Source: an uncultured Cellvibrionales bacterium (GTDB taxonomy: Bacteria > Pseudomonadota > Gammaproteobacteria > Pseudomonadales > Porticoccaceae). Taken from it: DNA of 50,941 bases. The position numbers and the translations under genes were made by a program. The notes under the pieces were generated by a model. It was given only the letters and a program-made list of their open reading frames with translations. It did not search any database and was not told the origin of the DNA. How positions within the stretch are numbered: position 1 is the stretch's first letter; the number at the start of each line of letters is the position of its first letter. Shown here one piece after another: positions 26,701-34,411 of the stretch. The stretch is taken from positions 1-50,941 of the forward strand of contig CAJWCO010000015.1 of NCBI GenBank assembly GCA_913031145.1, read 5' to 3'.

Positions 26701-28606
26701 GCGCTGAAGTATTGAAACTGACCTCCATTGTCAGCGTTGTGGCACTGGTAATGTCGTCAGAGTCTGATACACCCAAGTCGACACTTGATTGTAAGTCAAC
26801 GCCTGTAGGCGCAGCTGCCGCCACCTTATCAACCGCCTCTGCTTGTGCGGTAACCACATCATCAATCGATGTTGCTGTTTCCATCACCGCAACGGTATCC
26901 TGAAGATCGGTCAATTGCTCTGCGGACACCAAGGACACACCCAGGTCATCGCTTAAAACTGATGCAACCGCACTTGCATCAATCGCAATCACCACGGGGG
27001 TTTCTAACGCCGCGTTTTCGGTGATTAAATCAGCGAAATTTGCAAGCGCCTTACTCTCCGCCTCCGCATCATTCTGTGACGTCGCGGCAATCACCAAGAC
27101 TGTGGCGATCTGCGCTGTCACAATACGGTTGGCCAACGCCGCCTCACTGGTATCCGACAACGGATCATAAGAGGATAACGACTCCCCTTCAGCTAGCGTC
27201 ACGCCCAACGCGGCTTGCACCTGCGATTCAGCCTCTGCCACTGTCAGCACCTGCGCTGGGTCCGAGGCATTATTAATCACTTCGGCCACGAGCGTTGTCA
27301 GCGGGTTGACGACAGAATAACCCGCGGGCGCAGATAAACTCAGCTCATTAATGGCCCCGGTATCGGTGTTTACGCCGCCCATGATAATCAACTCGCCGGC
27401 GGCCGCAGCCCCTTCTACCAAGATCTCACCGTGGCTGTTTGAGGAAACATCGGCCAGCCGTTCGCTTGCATCTGCTACACCATCAGCATTCGCGTCTAGG
27501 TAAACCTCAGCCCCGCGAATATATCCGTCCGAAACAACAATCTGCGAAAAGCCCACCGTGCTGTTGCCAACATAGTCTTGGAGCCCACTTGCAGCGTCTG
27601 CGGGCGCTGCGTAGCTCACCTGCAAAGAGCCCGCAGCCAATCCCGAGGCAATGTTAAGAGTCGCTGTCATACCGCTAACCGAAACGCTATCAACCACCAG
27701 CTCTATGCCGCCCTGACGAACGGTAAAAGCTGAAGCTGCGGGCGTATTACTTTCTAGCAAATTACCGTCATAGGTAAGAACGATCGTTTGACTGGCCGAA
27801 TCACTCGCAAGAGATTCAATCGCTGCGGCCGTAGGGTCTACAGTAACCGAGATCGCCGCACTCGATTCTGACGTTTGCTCTCCCACTGTTTGTCGCACGA
27901 CAACGTTGTAGTCACCTGCCTCGGCAAGCTGAAAACCGCTGCCCTGCCCGGCCACCCAGTTAACCCCGCCGTCACTGCTATACTCCCAAGTCGTTTCGGG
28001 GTCGACATCTAATCCCGCCACCGTAAAGTCGGCAACTGAAGTAACGTTGTCGCCAGCTACGCCAGTATCGGTTCCCAGCGCTAGTGTCGGCGCGCTTGGC
28101 GGTGGAACGCCATCATCGCCACCGGCAGCAACCGCCACCCCAACTGCGGCCAAACCCAAGCCGACCCAACCGAGGGTCGGGAGAGAAAAGCCGTCTGAAC
28201 CGTCGTCTTGCAAAGCTTCTGCCACGCCCGACTCCGAAGACGACCCTTCTGCGCCTGAATCGGAAGCCGCACCTGCGTCACCAGAGGCGGCTTGCGCATG
28301 CTCACCCTCATGCGCTGTATCTTGCTCTTCGTCCTCATCTTTTTGCTGACCCTTGACACGGCCATCGGACATTAAATCATCGTAAACATGCGGTTTTGCA
28401 TCTGCCTGCGCCAACAAGAGATCTGTTGGCTGAATCGCTAGATCCGGCATCCCTTGTACCATCTGATTGCGTTCAACCACATCAGGCACTGCAGGGACAG
28501 CGCCAATAGACACTACTTGCTCAGTTGCGTTTTGATTAGCAGCGTCGCCGTTACTCTTAGCTAAGGATGTGGCCACACCGCTTTGAATTTGGTTTTCTTC
28601 GCTCAT
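23750..28606 (-). CDS. Cadherin-repeat adhesin with cohesin-like domain, T1SS substrate
   Basis: This 1618-residue LapA/BapA-like secreted adhesin has no Sec signal. It begins with a polar acidic region (to about 140) and a glycine-rich hydrophobic segment (about 144-163) that could act in N-terminal retention. Ig-like domains follow, then a YIRGAEVYLDANADG module (about 360), another Ig-like domain, and six cadherin-like repeats of about 100 residues (about 712-1309) with the recurrent endings TFTVVATDAAGN and NLDEVAP. A cohesin-like beta domain comes at about 1314-1461, and a C-terminal secretion region has one RTX-like patch (GGTGADIFVV). The ATG at 28606 is preferred (GAGAG upstream; the frame is open to 28693). 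It lies 61 bases after the adaptor gene. Confidence 0.88.
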   Translation of the reverse strand: MSEENQIQSGVATSLAKSNGDAANQNATEQVVSIGAVPAVPDVVERNQMVQGMPDLAIQPTDLLLAQADAKPHVYDDLMSDGRVKGQQKDEDEEQDTAHEGEHAQAASGDAGAASDSGAEGSSSESGVAEALQDDGSDGFSLPTLGWVGLGLAAVGVAVAAGGDDGVPPPSAPTLALGTDTGVAGDNVTSVADFTVAGLDVDPETTWEYSSDGGVNWVAGQGSGFQLAEAGDYNVVVRQTVGEQTSESSAAISVTVDPTAAAIESLASDSASQTIVLTYDGNLLESNTPAASAFTVRQGGIELVVDSVSVSGMTATLNIASGLAAGSLQVSYAAPADAASGLQDYVGNSTVGFSQIVVSDGYIRGAEVYLDANADGVADASERLADVSSNSHGEILVEGAAAAGELIIMGGVNTDTGAINELSLSAPAGYSVVNPLTTLVAEVINNASDPAQVLTVAEAESQVQAALGVTLAEGESLSSYDPLSDTSEAALANRIVTAQIATVLVIAATSQNDAEAESKALANFADLITENAALETPVVIAIDASAVASVLSDDLGVSLVSAEQLTDLQDTVAVMETATSIDDVVTAQAEAVDKVAAAAPTGVDLQSSVDLGVSDSDDITSATTLTMEVSFNTSALDGTAVIEGDLVEVSDASGVIASGTVSSSDVTNDAISLTTTSPVAEGDVSLTASITDAAGNVSAPSSALVVTVDTTAPMIAAGDMTVAENTGAGTVVGTVGATDAGDGITYTLKAGGDAGLLAIDETSGAVTLTPDPDYETASSYDFTVVATDAAGNASEQGFSLAVTNLDEVAPSITSGGVAASIDENSGVGQTIYTATATDSADISDGVTYSIASGTGAGLTINPTSGVVTLTDDPDYETAPSYDFTVVATDGALNTAEQAVSLMVGNLDEVAPTITSAETGLVVEGSGAGNVVYTVMADDTQDISTGAITYSLAAGSDAALTIDSATGAVTLADDPQKDVTPTYNMSVIATDAAGNVSTPQAVVLTVDVAPLITSGAMASVNENAGASQTVYTVVASDSGDPNAVITYDLKAGSDPALTIDSATGVVTLSDDPDYETQSSYTFIATATDAAGNAGEKAITLSINNLDEVAPTLTSPASVAAINENSGGSQIVYTATSTDSADASDGVTYSLAAGSSSALAINAASGAVTLTGSPDYETAPSYDFTVVVTDGAGLSDEQVLALSVNNLDEAAPTITSDLSASVTDYQSLLYTVVADDSTDTSAGITFALKAGVGDANLLSIDETTGAVSLASGVTSNADKASYTFTVQANDGVNAAAEQSVTVDVSAPIDVKGPGATVQGPLVPELVQNDDGTAELTINLSDSAKTEYRSEFDLYKFIITFDGDELGGVAGAPTDTQGTAYVTRPNPDSYEIFQVDSVNIDGYGTNFLTGELEYTPMDVDLPLVVFSFSGRPEGVTNITIKLEDVELNQSGAGVIASTIFTFAEAGAVQGTAADDVFHLLGGSSAVTGGTGADIFVVTEKTGTSQTITDFEAGVDGIEMSALAISVGYTSASSQSGSANDLVVSKLGTVPADIATLITGNDTSLDNAVGAYFDDATDVLTVFIDSDSAAGAVQVTTLEITLTNQSSFDMADLDLTSAAFIA

Positions 28607-28667
28607 TTTATGTTCTCTCATCGCAGATGAATGGGTTTTGTATAAATAGTTAAAATAGTATGCCAGT

Positions 28668-29870
28668 TTATCGTTCGCCCATCGACTCGACAAGCGTTTT
28701 CGCGATCGGTTTTAAAAGGTAATTAAGCACGGTATTTTTTCCTGTTTTGATTTCAACCGTTGCCGTCATACCCGGCAATATTTGCAAGTCTGCATCGGGC
28801 TTACCGCTAAATTGCCGGCCATCGGTGCGCACATGTACGCGGTAATAAGGAACATCGCCCTGTCGCGTTGCGTCCTCCAACGTATCAGCACTGATGTAGA
28901 ATAACGTACCCGGCAAATCACCATAAATGGTATAATCGAAGGCATCTATTTTTACTGCCGCCTTCTGGCCTTCACGAATAAAACCTATATCTGCGGGGGA
29001 CACTTTAGCCTCAATGACAAGATCGTCTTCAACGGGGACAATTTCCATCACGTCTTCACCCGGCCGAATCACACCTCCTTCTGTGGTCACGCGAATATTT
29101 TTCACAACACCCGTCACCGGCGCTTTAAGCGTTTTTTGCCGAAGTTGACGCTGCCTTTGCACCAATGCCTGCATCACACCTGCAAGTTCGGCTTCGGTGT
29201 CATTAAACTCCGCTTGCACATCTTGAAAATAACGATTCTGCGTGTTGGTGATCTGGGCTACGAGTTCGGCCTCTTGGCGCTGTAACCGCAAAATTTCCGT
29301 CTTACTCACATCGCCTTGTTTTTCCAAAGGCTCATTCATCTCAATCTCTTCTCGCACCAAAGCAAGAATCCCTTCGACAGACCTAATTTCTGCCGCTTGC
29401 GCAGAGCGGCGCTTAGCAAACAGTGCCTGCTGACTTTCGATAAACTGCGGATAACCCTGCGATACTTTGGGAAAATTAGGTTCAGTCCCATAGGTCTCTG
29501 CTTCCAACCGTGCCATCGTGGCCGACAACCCCGCGGCGCGCGCTTCAGCCTCTCGGTAGTCTGCTTCAGCATCGGTTACGTCAAACTGCGCAATCACTTG
29601 TCCTTTAAATACTTCGTCCCCCGCCGATACGGGCAGTGCCAACAGCACACCCCCATCTTGCGACTGCACAATTTGATTTTTTGAGCTGGGAATCACTGCA
29701 CCGGGTGCTCGCGCCACCTGATCAATTTCTGAAACATACGCCCAAACCAAAAAACTGGCGACAGCGAGCGCAGTGGTAAATAAGACTTTGCGTGGCTGTC
29801 GCAGTTCGTCTTGCAACTGCGCGTCGCTCCCCGCCTCGGGTTCTGAAGCCCCCAAAAACCACAAATTCAC
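28668..29870 (-). CDS. HlyD/LapC-family T1SS membrane-fusion protein
   Basis: This 400-residue periplasmic adaptor joins the ABC exporter to the TolC-like channel. One N-terminal transmembrane helix (about 28-48) is followed by a lipoyl/biotinyl-like half (VSAGDEVFKGQVIAQFD), a long alpha-helical hairpin (about 105-240), the second lipoyl half (APVTGVVKNIRV) and the C-terminal family signature around PGMTATVEIKTG. The start is GTG at 29870, overlapping the TGA of the ABC transporter gene by four bases (GTGA), so translation is coupled. Family length is normal. Confidence 0.95.
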   Translation of the reverse strand: MNLWFLGASEPEAGSDAQLQDELRQPRKVLFTTALAVASFLVWAYVSEIDQVARAPGAVIPSSKNQIVQSQDGGVLLALPVSAGDEVFKGQVIAQFDVTDAEADYREAEARAAGLSATMARLEAETYGTEPNFPKVSQGYPQFIESQQALFAKRRSAQAAEIRSVEGILALVREEIEMNEPLEKQGDVSKTEILRLQRQEAELVAQITNTQNRYFQDVQAEFNDTEAELAGVMQALVQRQRQLRQKTLKAPVTGVVKNIRVTTEGGVIRPGEDVMEIVPVEDDLVIEAKVSPADIGFIREGQKAAVKIDAFDYTIYGDLPGTLFYISADTLEDATRQGDVPYYRVHVRTDGRQFSGKPDADLQILPGMTATVEIKTGKNTVLNYLLKPIAKTLVESMGER

Positions 29871-32068
29871 GACACACCCCGCTCGGCCGCTTGCTTGTTT
29901 AAGTGCTCAATGACTTTGTCTTTGGGGCCATCAATCAGAATTTTACCCGCGTCCATCACAATCACCCGGTTCACATGCTTGAGAGCGGCAGCTTTGTGCG
30001 TGGCCAACAGCACCACTGCATCACTAGCAACTTCATTGAATAAATGCTGCATCACGCGATTTTCAAGCTGCGCGTCCATCGAAGCGGTTGGCTCATCAAG
30101 CAGCAGTATTTTCGGTCTTGCAAGTAACAGGCGAGTAAGTCCTACTAACTGCCTCTGCCCACCGGACAACCCCTTACCGCCCTCTGAAATATGTATCTCT
30201 AAGCCTTTTGGATGCCTCTGAATCGCGCGATCAAGCCCCGTCAAAGCCGCAGCTGCAAGTATTTGTGTATCGCTTAGAACCGGCAAGCCCAACACCAGAT
30301 TCTCGCGGAGAGTGCCATTAAACAATCGCACTTCCTGTGGCAAATAACCCACATGCTCACGCACAAACTCTACAGCAAGGTGCTGAAGATCAACGCCATC
30401 TAGATAAACGCCACCTTTTTGTGGTTTATACAAGCTGGCTAAAAGTTTAATCAGGGTCGACTTGCCCGACCCAACTGTACCCAAAATAGCGATACGATCA
30501 GCGGGTTGAAGGGCGAGCGTTTCAATACTCAAAGAGGGGGTGTTTTCTTCGTAGGCGAACTCTACGTCGGTAAGCGTTACCGCACCTTTACAATGATCTG
30601 GCACCACCAGCCTGGTGTGCTCACGCTCCCCCGGCATGGCCATAATGCCATCGAGCACGTCCAGTGCAATTTTCGCATGCTTCCACTGAACGATTAAATT
30701 AGGAATTTGAGCGAGCGGCGTAAGCGCTCGACCCGAGATAATGGAACATGCAATCAGCCCGCCCATTGTCAGATTACCCGCTGAAATCGCGTAGGCGCCC
30801 GTCGCAATAATGCCCACATAACTCAGTTGCTGAATGGATTGCGCCGAGCTCGTCGACACCGCGGTCAGTAAACGCGATTTCAGCTCGCTGCCGCTAATGA
30901 TGATCGTTAACTCACGCCAACGCTCTAATACCTTCCATTCCGCCGCAGCCGCCTTTACTGACTCGATTCCATCGATCGCTTCAATTAGCAAGCCATTTTT
31001 TTTGTTCGATTCCGCCATATGCTCAGCGGTATAACGCTCGATTGGGCCCTTCATAGCTAAGCCCACCAGTAATCCGAGGGGCAGCATAATTAGCGGAACC
31101 AATGCTACGGGCCCAGCGATCAGATAAATGACTAAAATAAACAAAAGGGCGAACGGCGCGTCGGCCAAAATAAACAGTGTGCTGGATGTCATAAAGTTTC
31201 GCACTGATTCAAAGTGGCGGATCTGAGCGGCAAACGTTCCAACCGTACTGGGCCTCGAATCGCAGCGAATATCGAGGGCCTTGTTAAAAAAGACGCTCGA
31301 CAATTCAATATCAATGGCCTTACTAGCACGGTCAATCATCTGCGCACGGACGAGTTTCATAACAAACTCGAAAAAAATCGCCATAAGCACCCCAATGGTA
31401 AGGACCCACAACGTGCTGAACCCCTTTGTTGGAACCACACGATCATATACCTGCATCGTATACAGCGCAGACATCAGCCCAAAAAGGCTAAGCATAAACG
31501 TCGCGAAGACCGCCTCAAAAAACACCCAGCGACGTTTACGTATCGCATACACAAACCAATCTTTCGCCGAATACTCATTGAGCACCGCCTGCGCGCTCGC
31601 GTCCACATCTACGCACAAACTCAGACAGACACCCCGCCCCAACTGCTCTTCCGACACCCACTGCGTCGACCAGTCCGCAGCTTCGAGTAAATAACGCTGA
31701 TTCTGAATACCGCGAATGAGCTTGATGTCCGAACCCTCCTCGGAGACCCAAAGCATCGGTAGCTGGCGCTTTTCTAGGGAGGCCACGGGTACCCTGAGTA
31801 CCTTGGCACCGGCAAAGCGGATCTGCCACAAGGTCATCGCCCGATCGATGAGTGGCATACGCTCAAGCTCAACGCCCTCTGGCGTTTTTTCTTGATAGGC
31901 AAAACGATGCACGGGCACCGCAACTCCCTGAAGTGCCGCCAATCTCGAAAGTAATTGCGCTAGGGTCTCATCATTTGCAAAAAGGGAAAAAGCTCCGGAT
32001 TTGTCGGGTTCTACCGGTTTTGGCAGAGTTGCCTCGGGTGGTTGCGAATCGCTTTGCGTCTCATCCAC
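29867..32068 (-). CDS. HlyB/LapB-family T1SS permease/ATPase
   Basis: This 733-residue exporter has an N-terminal C39-like domain (about 25-165) without the catalytic Cys environment, so it is a non-cleaving, substrate-recognising type. Six transmembrane helices follow (about 190-470), then the nucleotide-binding domain. Walker A GTVGSGKST is at about 530, signature LSGGQ at about 636 and Walker B ILLLDEPTASMD at about 660. The start is GTG at 32068, with GGAGA 8 bases upstream, overlapping the end of the TolC-like gene by 8 bases. Because it recognises C-terminal signals of RTX/adhesin substrates, the two downstream giant proteins are its obvious cargo. Confidence 0.95.
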   Translation of the reverse strand: MDETQSDSQPPEATLPKPVEPDKSGAFSLFANDETLAQLLSRLAALQGVAVPVHRFAYQEKTPEGVELERMPLIDRAMTLWQIRFAGAKVLRVPVASLEKRQLPMLWVSEEGSDIKLIRGIQNQRYLLEAADWSTQWVSEEQLGRGVCLSLCVDVDASAQAVLNEYSAKDWFVYAIRKRRWVFFEAVFATFMLSLFGLMSALYTMQVYDRVVPTKGFSTLWVLTIGVLMAIFFEFVMKLVRAQMIDRASKAIDIELSSVFFNKALDIRCDSRPSTVGTFAAQIRHFESVRNFMTSSTLFILADAPFALLFILVIYLIAGPVALVPLIMLPLGLLVGLAMKGPIERYTAEHMAESNKKNGLLIEAIDGIESVKAAAAEWKVLERWRELTIIISGSELKSRLLTAVSTSSAQSIQQLSYVGIIATGAYAISAGNLTMGGLIACSIISGRALTPLAQIPNLIVQWKHAKIALDVLDGIMAMPGEREHTRLVVPDHCKGAVTLTDVEFAYEENTPSLSIETLALQPADRIAILGTVGSGKSTLIKLLASLYKPQKGGVYLDGVDLQHLAVEFVREHVGYLPQEVRLFNGTLRENLVLGLPVLSDTQILAAAALTGLDRAIQRHPKGLEIHISEGGKGLSGGQRQLVGLTRLLLARPKILLLDEPTASMDAQLENRVMQHLFNEVASDAVVLLATHKAAALKHVNRVIVMDAGKILIDGPKDKVIEHLNKQAAERGVS

Positions 32069-33347
32069 TTATTGGATCTCCAACAAGCGCTGACACATCA
32101 CCAGAGAGGATCTGCAATTGATAAGACGCCATCAGCAATAAAGTCTCATACTCCACTAGGGTATATTCCGCTTGAACGGCCTCACGCTGAGCATTGAGAA
32201 CGTCCAACCATGACTTTCTGCCCACCGTATACTGGCGCAAATATGATTCAACCACCTCGGCGGTCGCCGTGACCAAACGCTTAGAGGGAGCTAATTGCAG
32301 CAAAGCCGCCTGGCGCTCTCGCCACGCAATTTGCACTTGGCGCCGAACGTCACGACGCGTCGCGTCAATCGTGCTTTGCGCCGCTCGCTTGCGCGCCCCA
32401 GCGGCTGCTATTGACGAACGTGCCGACAGACCTGCACCGGGCTGAAAGTCCACCGTCAAATAAATTTGCTCACGTTCTTGCGCGAACAATAACTCACCAA
32501 ACTTACGCTCGTAGTTGAGTGAAAGTTGCGGGTAAAGAGCCGATTTTGCGACTTTTAAATTTGCCTCCAGACCCGCTGACTGCGACTTAAGTTGCTGTAA
32601 CTGCGGCGAATATGCCAGCGCTGCATACTCAATCTGCGCGAGCGTTTGATCCGTCATTGCCGGCGTTTTTGGCGCCCTGATAGCGGTTACTTCAGCACCC
32701 ACGAGCTGTTCTAACTGGGTTCGAGCAATAGCACTCGCACTTTCAAATTGCAGTTGTTGTGATTTTGAAAAAGACAGGCGAGCCTCGGCAAGCATCGCGT
32801 CTACATCAGGGCTTGTGGCGGCAGCGACCCGTCGTTGAATGATCTGATAAAGCCGTTGATGCTCTTTAACATTCGACGTGGCAATCACCGCTTTTTGCTG
32901 CGCGCGGTACAGGTCGATAAAAGCGCTTGCGGTGTCTGTTAATACGATCTGACGTGCGTCCTCAATATCGGCCAGCGCCATTCCACTGCGCGCTATTGCA
33001 ACATCGATTTGGCCCGATAAGCGTCCGGCACTCCAAAGTGGCTGGCTTACCACAGCCGATGTTTGATCCTCACCGTCTGCGGCACTCCGAGCACTGGCGA
33101 CAAACGCAGGAAAACGCGCCCAGCGCGCCGCCGACAGCTCACCTTTTGTCGCCTGATAATCACCCTGACGACTGGCGATTAACGGATGGGTTGTCAACGC
33201 GGTGGCGAGCGCCGCCGACACACTCAGAGGTTTCTCGGACGAATGAGCCAGTAGGTCACTGGCTGCAGCATGCGGCATGAACGGGATGACGACCGCAACG
33301 AGAGCAGATCTTATAAACCAGCGATCAGGGAAGTGATTTAAAATCAT
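32061..33347 (-). CDS. TolC-like outer-membrane factor of the T1SS
   Basis: About 428 residues from the ATG at 33347, with a signal peptide (MILNHFPDRWFIRSALVAVV... ending near PHAAA) and two homologous halves of an outer-membrane efflux protein: long Ala/Gln/Leu-rich helices such as DTASAFIDLYRAQQK and SYLRQYTVGRKSWLDVLNAQRE, the latter being the family's conserved C-terminal motif. It is the first gene of the T1SS operon. The frame is open to 33386, but the shorter start gives the better signal peptide. No strong ribosome-binding site is seen. Confidence 0.9.
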   Translation of the reverse strand: MILNHFPDRWFIRSALVAVVIPFMPHAAASDLLAHSSEKPLSVSAALATALTTHPLIASRQGDYQATKGELSAARWARFPAFVASARSAADGEDQTSAVVSQPLWSAGRLSGQIDVAIARSGMALADIEDARQIVLTDTASAFIDLYRAQQKAVIATSNVKEHQRLYQIIQRRVAAATSPDVDAMLAEARLSFSKSQQLQFESASAIARTQLEQLVGAEVTAIRAPKTPAMTDQTLAQIEYAALAYSPQLQQLKSQSAGLEANLKVAKSALYPQLSLNYERKFGELLFAQEREQIYLTVDFQPGAGLSARSSIAAAGARKRAAQSTIDATRRDVRRQVQIAWRERQAALLQLAPSKRLVTATAEVVESYLRQYTVGRKSWLDVLNAQREAVQAEYTLVEYETLLLMASYQLQILSGDVSALVGDPISG

Positions 33348-33747
33348 GAAACACTCTAGTAAACAAATCGGACGTTTCCGCACCACAATGACAAGGGGGA
33401 GGCATGCGGTTCTTATCGCCCATTATCAGCCTTTGTCGACCATCCATGGTAACGTAAGACAGTGTCATATGGCTATACCATAGTGATTCGAAAACCCGAC
33501 GCCAGCACCAGCGCTTCAAGGATATAACCGTCGGTGCAACTCAGAACTGATACACCACTGCACCTTCAAAGCCAACGTTGCCTAACAACCGCTGAGGCAA
33601 AAAAAGAGCGGTCAATAATTCGCGCCAACAAATTGACAGAGCAGATTTAGAATACGCTAAAATCCGACGAATCAACATTGGTTTAACGCTTTGAAATCGA
33701 TTAAAGTAACGCTTGGCTGATATTTATTCTCAAAGAGAGCACTCCCA
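33348..33747. other. Divergent control region between T1SS operon and H-NS gene
   Basis: This 400-bp region must hold the promoters of both the leftward T1SS operon and the rightward H-NS-family gene. A perfect inverted repeat (TATGG, spacer CTATA, CCATA) at 33468-33482 lies 120 bases before the TolC-like start and could be an operator. A GATAAT on the minus strand near 33424 is a possible leftward -10, but its -35 is not clear. Confidence 0.4.
33633..33663 (+). promoter_or_regulatory. Candidate promoter of the H-NS-family gene
   Basis: A perfect TTGACA (33633-33638) and TAAAAT (33658-33663) are 19 bases apart, which is longer than optimal; alternative -10 elements at shorter spacing are weaker. 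The predicted leader is about 80 bases. Confidence 0.4.
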
Positions 33748-34125
33748 ATGGCGAAAAAAATGGCGCTAGATACGAAACGACTGGACACAAAACAGTTAAA
33801 TGCGGTGATTAAGGACGCACAAAGTGAAATTGCAAAAAGAGAGCGATTCGAGCAGGCCAAGACCGAGATCCATAAAATTATCGGCAAGTACAAGCTCGAT
33901 GCTGACGATATAAAAGCCCTACTGGTTGCACCGAAAAAAGTGAAAGCAAAGACTCGCGTTGGCAAAAAAGTTGCAAAGGCACCGCTGCCTGCGATGTTTA
34001 AAAGCCCCGATGGTACGCACGCGTGGTCGGGTCGTGGACGAAGCCCCTTTTGGGTGAATGAAATCTGCGAACAAGAGAACCTGACGACCGCAGCATTTAA
34101 AACAGACGCTCGCTACAAAGCTTAA
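33748..34125 (+). CDS. H-NS-family nucleoid protein
   Basis: This 125-residue product has an N-terminal helical oligomerisation part (about 12-60, IKDAQSEIAKRERFEQAKTE), a Lys-rich linker (61-80) and the H-NS DNA-binding motif at 84-103. That motif contains PDGTHAWSGRGRSPFWV, corresponding to the AT-hook-like TWTGQGR-type core. H-NS proteins bind curved AT-rich DNA and silence horizontally acquired genes. The gene is divergent from the T1SS operon and is its nearest regulator, so control of the surface locus is plausible but not shown. Confidence 0.9.
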   Translation: MAKKMALDTKRLDTKQLNAVIKDAQSEIAKRERFEQAKTEIHKIIGKYKLDADDIKALLVAPKKVKAKTRVGKKVAKAPLPAMFKSPDGTHAWSGRGRSPFWVNEICEQENLTTAAFKTDARYKA

Positions 34126-34249
34126 GTAAAGGGCCCCGCACTTTATGCGCTTCGGCCATCGGTATTGCGAGATGATCGTGGTGTGGCGTTTTGTTGCACA
34201 ACATTAAAGCGGAGCGTCGATCGCCAGTGACGGTCAAAAGCAATGGCAG

Positions 34250-34269
34250 AGAGGCGCAGGGCGGCCTCT
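34250..34269 (+). terminator. Weak hairpin downstream of the H-NS gene
   Basis: AGAGGC (34250-34255) pairs with GCCTCT (34264-34269), followed only by TTGC. It could help end the H-NS transcript. Nothing else is apparent in 34126-34411. Confidence 0.25.
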
Positions 34270-34411
34270 TTGCATGTTAAGCGGGTTGCTGTCGCGTTAG
34301 CTGATACTATTTACAGCGAGGATGACTCGCTTAAAACGTTTTACATCGTCTTGCGACGCTGTTCTTTTTGAGTCGCTTGTTCACCGCGGGTTAGAGGAAA
34401 CTTGCGTTCGA

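Noticed and set aside
7420-33347. True cellulosome
   Set aside because: No glycoside hydrolases, scaffoldin repeats or carbohydrate-binding modules are seen; only one cohesin-like domain and two dockerin-like modules are present.
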